64,000 bases of DNA from Stropharia rugosoannulata. Lineage: Eukaryota; Basidiomycota; Agaricomycetes; Agaricales; Strophariaceae. The notes beneath the pieces are model-generated. The model was not told the origin of the DNA. It searched no databases and worked only from the letters and a program-made list of their open reading frames with translations. The stretch is taken from NCBI GenBank assembly GCA_028532985.1, contig JANCIK010000005.1, positions 812,501 through 876,500 on the forward strand, given 5' to 3'. Each line of letters opens with the position of its first letter. Positions within the stretch are counted from its first letter, which is position 1. Shown here one piece after another: positions 56,449 to 64,000 of the stretch. The position numbers and the translations under genes are program-made.

Positions 56449-57961
56449 ATGCCGGATGTCGATAAAAACCAGTTGTCCTGCCACAACTTCCGGTCATGGG
56501 TCAGCGTCAATGGCACCCCGCTGACTCAATACGACGTGGTTCACGATAAAGAAAAGAACGAAGCGACTTGCTGGATCCCGTCAGAGGCAGACCAAGTTAG
56601 TCCAGTCAGGCTGCATACATGCACACTGACTCACCAGTATCCCATTCGCGCAGGCTTTTTCAGTGTCCTACCACAAGACGGTGCTCGACGAGTACGACTA
56701 TGTCGCCCAGATCATTCTCGACGGCGTCGTCGTGCGCGACATAATCCACGTTGGCCCCGAAACACGCCCCGTGTGGACTGTGGCCTACGCACGAGTGTCA
56801 AGCAGCGAGCGCCGGTCCTTCATTTTCGGCCCCGCGACGACGACAGGTCCGCTCCTCCCCCACTCGCAACTCCCGAACATGTAAATAACGCGGTGATCTG
56901 CGCGTTCGCGCATATATAGACGATGAAAGCTGCCTAGGCCAGGGTGAGAGCGTTGGCGAGATCAGGGTCGACATCACGAAGGCAAAGGCAAAACGCGTGA
57001 TATCAGACGCACCTGCTACCGGTCCCGTTGTCGCCATCCCGGAGGTCAAGGTAGACGAGCGGCTTAAGCAGGGCGTAGTTCATCAGGTTAAGTGAGCACT
57101 GTCTTGCTGTGCTAGTTTGCGTTCAATTTTCTAAGTGGCTTCCCTACAGATATGGTGCCCCTGTTGAAAAGCAAGCGCCCTCTCGGAGCAAATTATACGA
57201 CAAGGTCAAATACGACAGGATTGCCCGCTTCATCTTTCGATATCGGCCCCTAGGTGAGTACATTCATCAGCCGGTTTACGTCTCTTTCCGACCTAAATAG
57301 GACCTCACAGAATATCTACAAGCAAAAGGTATCGCACCTCGGCCACCACAAGAACCGATATACATCGAGATACCCGATAGTCCTCCTCCTTCACGACCCA
57401 CGGAATTGAGAGTAGATGGTTCGCCGCGCATAGCACGACGCCTCGAAGAGCCTAGCGTTGACAAGTCTCACTCAAAGCCATCAGGGCCGTCTGCCAAAAG
57501 GTCTAATAAAGCCAGCTCTGCTTCACGTCTAGTCTCTTCAAGCTCAAGTGAACAGAGGCCCATAATCAAGAAACAGGAGGAAGAGGAAAATAATCCCTTG
57601 ATACCCCAGGCACCTATTGACCGTTCGTCTGCCGGAGAGCCTTCGCGGGCCCCAAAGAACAACTCAGCGAAGATTGCAGATCTAACCGAACAGGAAAAAG
57701 AGCTCGAGGTCGGTGAACCCTGTTAAGTTCATGTATGTCTTGGTCTTGCTGACATTCCGACCTTTCATCAGGCCGAGCTGGCAGAGATCAAACGCGAGAA
57801 GGAAATAAGGGTTGGTGCAATTTAACTTTGGGTTTACGTGCTAGGGTTTACGACCTTCTTTGCTTTAGGAGACACTGAAGAAAATACGCGCCGAGAAACG
57901 TGCTCTACTTGAAAAGGAAGAGTCACACACAAGCAAGAAACTGAAGAGAGAAGAAACTTGA
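56449..57961 (+). CDS. DUF7918-type protein
   Basis: Seven exons (56449-56595, 56654-56846, 56920-57091, 57150-57253, 57311-57708, 57772-57810, 57869-57961) encode 381 aa, all in frame. The N-terminal ~190 residues form a beta-rich domain (FRSWVSVNGTPLTQYDVV, NEATCWIPSEADQ, YVAQIILDGVVVRDI, GEIRVDITKAKAKRV) of the kind found in the basidiomycete DUF7918 family. A Pro/Ser linker follows (YIEIPDSPPPSRP). The C-terminus is a charged coiled coil (LTEQEKELEAELAEIKREKE, KKIRAEKRALLEKEE) that ends in a basic KKLKRE. Function is unknown; the coil suggests self-association or a partner. The ATG at 56449 was preferred to an upstream TTG. Confidence 0.83.
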
Positions 57962-58843
57962 AAAATGTATTTTCTTCGCATGAGTTATTTCAATCTACGG
58001 ATTCACGGGCAATGTGATATCATTTGGATACCATGGATGTAATTTACTTCAACACGATTCTATAGGACTCGATGAGGAATATTTGGCGGTACAGCTAGGT
58101 CGCCACATAAGTCTGGCTGAAGTGCACTGAACACACACCATAGAGCGGCTTACGTTTCCAGTCTCAATCAAGACCTCCTGGACGGTGGAGAGCAAGGCCA
58201 ACCTCTATGAACTTCAACTAGTAATGGCCGCTGCATACGTACTGCGACACATGTGTTGCGCGGTTGCATATATTACCTGTCATTTTCTCTCGATTTCTGT
58301 TTTCACCTTGACATATCTATCATAAGTTTGGTGCGTCCCGAAGTTGCTGGAGGTAGGTAGTTCTTTCTATTTTAGCCTCAAGAAGTCATGTCTGTTGCGC
58401 CGTTCTCACCGGCCATTTCTCCTCAAAATAACTGGGCAATGCTGACATTCCATGCACACGGTTTGATACAATAATCCTAATGGCTCCTCAATGTGCCCAG
58501 CAGCCCAATGGCCTTATAAGTTATCCGAACATGTGGTTCCAAGCATCAATTCTTGCAAAAAGTGAAAAGCACCGAGGAATCGTCTCAACTTTGTACATCC
58601 GTCTTTCAGGCACACCGTTCGTGTCTTCGGTGATTCGGAATATGTAGCTTTCTATCTCTTGCAGCTATTCACGGAGTTTCCTGGTAATCCTGGAACGGCC
58701 TGACAGTTGACTACACTAAACATAGATCATCGTACACTCGTGCAGTACAGAAAGCGTCACTCTTAGTACCAGCCGTTGAAAATGGTAATGGCTATGCAAG
58801 GAAGAGTATAAAAGGTGTTTGCAACTTCAATTTCTATCCAGGT
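57962..58843. other. Intergenic, 880 nt, with a TATA box near its end
   Basis: No gene is seen. A TATA box (GTATAAAAGG, about 58806-58815) stands some 40 nt before the first coding segment of the pore-forming-like gene. Confidence 0.5.
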
Positions 58844-60376
58844 CTGAGTGATTCTGCTGTCTCTGTTTATCGCGTCGTACTCAATAATCTATCAGACCGA
58901 CTTCCAAAACATTGGTGCCCAGCTCTCCTTTATTGACAGCGATGGTGGCATTACGTTTAGCCCCCAATGGTCTGCTCTTACCCAGGTAATATTTACGACG
59001 AGTATACAGCAAGTGACGTTGTCTGATTACGGATTTTAATTTAGCAATGGGACAATATTCTTTGGGCGTCTCGAGACACCGCTACTGACACCACTACCAA
59101 CATCGAAAAGTTCGTCAATGTTATTTTGCCCGAGGTAGTAGAGTTGGCCAACGAAGGCCAGTCTCCTATTGCTATTGAGCTCCTGCAAGCCTTCCAAGGG
59201 GTTCGTAAATTTCAATCGCTTGCATGCTTAATAATAAGATTGACACACAACAGGAAGTAGAACAACTCCAGGGAAATGCTCAGACGACCGCCAATAACTT
59301 TGCGTCTCTCCAGCAGAGCTTAGATAATTTCGCTGCGCAGTTCAAGAACTTCGCACAAGCTACCCAGACGGCTGATAACAATACAATCGCAATGGCTCAG
59401 TCACAAATTGAAGGTCTTCAAACCACACTTAAGCAGTAGGTGCCTCTGGAATATTTATAGTCGCACACATTTGATACGTGTGCCCAACAGATTACAGGCT
59501 AAGATGATTGGTCTTGCGAGCGCGCTGGGCGTCACACCTTTCGCCACTGGGGCATTGCTCTGGCTTTCCCGGAGTTTGCGCCTTTTATTCTTGTACGTAC
59601 TTTGATTGAGTTCAACTTTTATGTTACTCAACGAGATCTAACGCGCAGCTCGGCGGCGCCCTGACAGCAATCGGTGAAGCGACTGCGCTTGGTGTCATAG
59701 TGCAAGACATTGCCAGTAAGCCGCCTTTGCGTCCATATAGCGCTACGCGCTAAAGACTTAAATCGACAATAGAAATAAAATATAAAATAAAATAAACCCG
59801 CACTTTGCTCATTGAAGTCTTACTTTATATCAGGTGATGAAAACAAGATTGCTTCATTGAACGCAGAAATCAAAACTTTAAACTCCCAATTGACCTCCAT
59901 CGCTATGGCTCAAGCAACCCTTAGTACTGTTCAGAACGTCCCGATTCCAACCATGGTAGACCAGCTTAACGGATTTGGTAATATCTGGGCGCCTGTTGTC
60001 TCTGACTGTGAATCGTCTATTACATTCTTGAACGATTCAACCACGTCTACAGATCCCATTGTATAGGTAGTATAAAACGCAGATACTGATTACTTATCCA
60101 GCCTTTGATCTTCTGGACAACCATTGAACAAGTTCCTTGTCTCTATGAGAAGATGGTCCCGAGTCTCCAAGATGTAAGTCTGATGCATACGTCAATATCA
60201 CCAAGTTATTAATCAAGTGTCCTCTTCAGTACGCCGTTGGTATCCAAAACTCGGGCATCCCTCAGCCTACTTCGAACGTCGCCAGTTTCACTCCTCTAAC
60301 GTCCTTTGATGTTTCCCAGTTCCATGCCAAAGTTCAGACTATGGTCCAAAAAGCTAAGACATCTGTCTCTCAGTAA
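58844..60376 (+). CDS. Alpha-helical pore-forming-toxin-like protein (HBL/ClyA type), start codon not found
   Basis: At least eight short coding segments separated by 45-60-nt introns run to a TAA at 60374-60376. Two long heptad-rich helices (segments at about 59250-59435 and 59835-60060) flank a hydrophobic Gly/Ala-rich hairpin-like region (about 59510-59715). That layout is known from bacterial Hbl/Nhe/ClyA-type alpha pore-forming proteins, which have fungal relatives. No signal peptide is seen. Oddity: downstream of the TATA box at 58806 the first segment opens with CTG, and there is no ATG for about 100 nt. The gene may therefore be inactive, use a non-AUG start or have an unseen first exon. 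Assignment to the toxin family rests on architecture only; toxicity is not shown. It is a neighbour of the hydrophobin gene. Confidence 0.55.
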
Positions 60377-60756
60377 TTGGGCCAAGATATCTATGGTTGC
60401 TTTAAGATACTATGGTGGTCTATGGTTAGGTGATTATTTCGGACAAGGAGATATGGGACACTGCTAGAGCTTGACTAGACCTTTCTTATTATTAAAGAGG
60501 TACACATTCTGTCGTATGTAAGTGATGTAGTCTTTTTCAAAGGATTGTGAGATTCCGTTGTTAGTCTTGCTTAGCTACGAGATTCTCAGAATTATAAGTT
60601 GCTTATCGAATATAACGGAGCTTCATTGAACTACACATCCCGCACCACCAAATAGAACTCTACAAGTAACTAGTGTAGTCAGATGTATCTGTAATACCCG
60701 TTCGTCCGAAGCTCTCCCACAGGCATCGTTTGTTATACATGGAGGTCGAAGCTCTT
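60377..60756. other. Intergenic between convergent genes
   Basis: 380 nt between the 3' ends of the pore-forming-like gene (+) and the hydrophobin gene (-). No feature beyond likely 3' UTRs. Confidence 0.5.
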
Positions 60757-61221
60757 TCAAAGGCCAATGTTGATGGGTGTGCAGCCCAAAGCGATGACAC
60801 CGTCTGTAGAGAGGAACATTAATAAGATAGTAATAAATCAAGGCTTAACGTTACTCACTGAAGGTGTTGTTAGTGCAGCAGACGGGTTGAGCAGTGCTGT
60901 TACGATCGTAGAAGAGGTCGAGTAAGTGACGGTAGTTTTCTGACAGTTGTAAGTGACCTACCAGGAAGAGCTTCCAGCGCCAATGACGGTGATGGGGCTG
61001 CAGGTGATGCCGACAAGGGCAGTCACGTCCTGGAGGACGACGCCCAAGAGGCCGAGGAGCAACGCAGTGGCGGGGTCCTTGGCCGTCTGCACGCTGTTGC
61101 AGCACTGCAAAGAGCCAGTGTTGCACTGGTTGGACGGTCCCGACGACGGCCCCGTGGGCGTGGCGGCCGCAAGGGTGGCGAATGCAGCGGTGGCAAGAGC
61201 AGAGAGCTTGAAGAATTGCAT
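60757..61221 (-). CDS. Class I hydrophobin
   Basis: Three exons (61221-60962, 60896-60859, 60803-60757) encode 114 aa. A signal peptide ([19 protein letters not shown]) is followed by the eight-cysteine pattern C-x6-CC-x~32-C-x12-C-x5-CC-x12-C-x7, with [31 protein letters not shown] and GCTPINIGL visible. Spacing and the long hydrophobic loop after the first CC pair mark class I. Hydrophobins are secreted and self-assemble at air-water interfaces to coat hyphae and fruiting bodies. The introns sit where basidiomycete hydrophobin genes usually have them. The length is standard and no cysteine is missing. It appears as a single copy here. Confidence 0.96.
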
Positions 61222-62991
61222 GTCTGGCTTGGTATACTTGAACGGGAGTTGTTCGAGTGGAGAAGAGAGGCAGCCAGCAGTTCCCATTTATATGTTTTCA
61301 GCGATATGTTTTCCGTTTTACTGCTCTCTGCGTATGTGTCGCACAAGTCCCAAATGGAGTCGACGTGTGTTTACGACTTGCGGTTCAGAGCTGTCACAGT
61401 GGAGCAGCTACTACCTCCGGGGTCGTCTGTCGAGACGGAGTACAGCATTTACGCATATATGAGGACTTTTAAACCGGAATTATCACAGAAGCGTTCATAT
61501 CTATGACGCATAGGCGACGTAAGAAGAAACAAATAATTGACTTTCATTGAAAAGTGTATAGAACATCTGTATCTGAACCCGAGGATCTGTAAGAGGGTAT
61601 TTATTTTAATTACGCTGAAAGATGCTCACCAGTCTCTCGTGTCTCTCGAGCGCTACTGTACTTTGCAATGGGCTCGTCGACAGTTGCTGCTGAAAGCATA
61701 TTGTTTATCCTTCGGTACGTCATAAGCATGCTATCACGGGTAACGAACCAAAGCGAGACGTAGCTGTCCACCTTCGTCTCCGAGCCACGTTATCCTAATG
61801 CGAGGGAAGACTCCCTTGGTGACTCTGCATATTCTGCTAAAGAGGCCATTGGAGTGGGAGCAGCCGCAGGCTCAGTCAATAGAAAGAGCGTCAATCAAAT
61901 TAATCTATCACGACGTTCGATCCGATACCATTTGGTAGAAACCTGCTGACCGGCAAAGCCAAGAAGAAACTGTCAAGGTGTGCGAGAATTCTGAGTCTGC
62001 TATGACCTCTATGACGCAGAAGGGGATAAGTTTCTGTTAAGTCTCGGTACAAGCACATGTCAGATAGTCCCTTCTCTTCCCGATAAATCGCAATTCAGCA
62101 CCCGAGGCAAGTCAAAAGGGCTTCAAACCCTAAGGGCTGAATAAACTCGCCGTGTCAGATGCCAAAAGAACTGTGAAGACCTCTCCGTGCCATCCCAAAT
62201 CCAAGGCTCCAGCTGTGAGTCCTAAGATCTTCCACTGGGGAGGAAAGTAGCCCTGTAAGCCCCTAGTCAAGATCATGTACATAGTCCGAAGCAGAATGCT
62301 TCCCCTAACAAAAAGAGAGAGATGCCACCAGATGCTTGCCAGGAATAATCAGAACAACAATCATTCTGAGGCTTGACCATCGTGAGGAGAGAATCCATTA
62401 AGGCCTAGAGGAGTGAAGAGGGCTACTTCCACCCCTTTGCGAATCCGCTTGACCTTTTCCGCTAAAGTTTCCGCTGGAGACGAACCAAAGGCACAAATAG
62501 TGATATATAGGCCGAGCATGCGAGCATACTGTATGACTGTCATTCTTGTGGTTTTGACGGGGACCGGGACAAAGTGTCTTCATTGCACGTATGCTCAGTT
62601 CGAGGTCGACAACGGGCAAACAAACAAGGCCTGACAAAGGGGAAAAACTCAAAAACGCTGGATACCCACACTTTTTGCGTAGAAATATCTAGTTCTTGAA
62701 AATGGCAGCCGTTGTATTCACGTCCGAACTATTTCCCAACATCTTCATGAGGCTGTCTTGGTAGTATGTCTTAGATAGTTACATTGTCCTAGAAGTGACC
62801 CAAGAGGTCAAGTAGAAAATGGCTGCTGGAATGAATACCCAGCAGCGGATCCATTACCGTATCGCCCGTAAGAAAGCAAATAAATGAGTGTGTCCGTGTT
62901 GGGTATAGGAATTTCCTTTCTTTGCCTTGTAGAGAAAATGACGTTAGTGCCTGGGATTAAATTCACAATATAGGTACTTACAATTCACGTA
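61222..62991. other. Intergenic, 1.8 kb
   Basis: Upstream region of the hydrophobin gene and 3' flank of the Vtc1-like gene. Frames at 61216-61506 and 62361-62652 overlap on both strands and show no motif. No RNA or repeat is seen. Confidence 0.4.
61286..61294 (-). promoter_or_regulatory. TATA box of the hydrophobin gene
   Basis: CATATAAAT on the minus strand lies about 65 nt upstream of the hydrophobin ATG, the usual distance for a strong fungal promoter. Confidence 0.6.
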
Positions 62992-63816
62992 CTACACACG
63001 TGCGTGGACATGTGAGTAAAAATATGAAAACTTGAGAACGTGCGTACCTCGGATGACAAAATTAGCCAGCACGGCAATAAATAGCGCTGCACTCAACAAA
63101 ACGGGACCGGCAAGGGCGTCTACGATAGGCTTCGTGAGTGGAGATCAGAAATCTGTGGGGTATAACCGTTAACGTACCGAAGTGCCCTGGGTCTCGACGA
63201 CGAATCATAGTGATGCGATGTTGGTACAAAATGTAGCCGTAAACCTAGCAAACAAGGTCAGCACGGGTGTTTTAGCAGCATATATGCGCTGCCATGGACT
63301 CACCAGGACGCAGATACTGATCACTGCATAGACGTATGCAAACCGACGCGCAACCTCGTCTTGCGAAGCATTGAACAGCGCCAGCGACAATGCGGACATT
63401 AGCACGGAAATGCTAAGCCACGATATCCACGCTACCAAAAGCAAAGGCCAAATTAAGCATCGCCGTCTATATGCGCGGAGCTAAAACTTACTTCGCTCGT
63501 TAGCAAACCAGACTTTGCCCTCGACCTTGATCGAGGCTGCTATTTTTTTCGGTACGCGCACGTTTGGCGGCAAGTTGATTGAATGGTAGTCGCGCACGGT
63601 TGGCTGGCGGTGCTCAGCGTCCTGTTCCGTTTCGGGAATGTCGTCCGCGCGAAGATGGCGGGCAGGGCGCTTGACGTGAGGCAGGGAAGCCAATGCCGAC
63701 GGCGAGAACGGTGTCATGATCGCGTGCCATGACCTACGTAGCAAGGAATCCTGGGCACCATCGTCTTGGGGTCGCAGCTGGGCATCGTCGGTGAAGGGCG
63801 CTTCAGCAGCGGACAT
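62992..63816 (-). CDS. Vtc1-like DUF202 membrane protein (polyphosphate polymerase complex subunit)
   Basis: Four exons (63816-63492, 63431-63304, 63244-63178, 63119-62992) give about 215 aa. The DUF202/VTC transmembrane domain is clear: EGKVWFANER, then the split TWISWLSISVLMSALSLALF, YAVISICVLVYGYILYQHR, the conserved IRRRDPGHFD loop and LAGPVLLSAALFIAVLANFV. In yeast, Vtc1 anchors the vacuolar transporter chaperone complex that makes polyphosphate at the vacuole membrane. This protein has about 100 extra N-terminal residues that are polar and acidic. The 3' end is uncertain. Reading through CGAGGTACGC gives 18 more residues to a TAG at 62992; splicing there to a later exon is also possible. 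Confidence 0.82.
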
Positions 63817-64000
63817 GGTCGTTCTGGTACAACAATCATTCCGGACGCCAGTCGGAGGCTGAACGGCGGCCTATCGGCCCGGTAGTCACGTGCCAAGGAT
63901 AGGAGGCTCTGGAACATGGTGACATCATGCAGAATCCTCGAGAGCTTTCCAGTGGGTGCCATCCCAGCTTGATAAATACATCCTCGCCGCCACAAATATC
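63817..64000. other. Upstream region of the Vtc1-like gene
   Basis: Presumed promoter at the window edge. A minus-strand frame (63714-63995) overlaps the gene's start in another frame and is not supported. Confidence 0.4.

Noticed and set aside
1..64000. CRISPR arrays, operons and bacterial-type ribosome sites
   Set aside because: Spliceosomal introns and gene families show this is nuclear fungal DNA. No spaced-repeat array is present.

Overview
The window looks like chromosomal DNA of a mushroom-forming basidiomycete (Agaricomycetes). Genes are split by many short GT-AG introns, mostly 45-65 nt. Typical products are present: F-box/LRR proteins, an 18-exon cytochrome P450, a class I hydrophobin, a DUF7918 protein, a Whi5-like repressor and a Vtc1/DUF202 protein. 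Gene models were built by hand from splice sites and reading-frame continuity. Product names come from motif recognition, not from a database search.

Left part (1-15.6 kb): a gene end running in from the left edge, an F-box gene (-), a complete P450 (+), a secreted coiled-coil repeat protein (+) and a WD40/DUF2415 protein (+). A gene-poor stretch at 8-12.4 kb separates the last two from the P450.

Middle-left (15.7-32.5 kb): gene-poor DNA with a dispersed cluster of zinc-finger, probably transcription-factor, genes. Two families alternate. Family Z1 has three members (15.8 -, 19.0 -, 27.4 +), sharing a CC-x7-H-x4-H-x4-H motif and, in two of them, an intron-split C-terminal finger. Family Z2 has two members (17.4 +, 31.5 +), each with one C2H2 and one C2HC finger. 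Intron positions and phases match within each family. A basic, acidic-tailed possible regulator lies at 25.2 kb.

Middle-right (32.8-54 kb): an F-box gene and a peroxisomal-type enoyl-CoA hydratase/isomerase (ECH) gene at 32.8-35.7 kb. A second set lies at 49.2-54.0 kb, with a broken F-box gene, an intact one and an ECH paralogue of identical exon structure. Between them is a housekeeping block: a 930-aa SR-rich protein, a cytochrome b5-domain protein divergent from the Rai1/DXO decapping nuclease, a Whi5-like G1/S repressor and a Sur7/PalI membrane protein.

Right part (54.4-64 kb): two intron-bearing tRNA-Lys(CUU) genes, a small basic/acidic hypothetical protein, the DUF7918 protein, a possible alpha-helical pore-forming-toxin-like gene with no visible ATG, the hydrophobin and a Vtc1-like polyphosphate-complex subunit.
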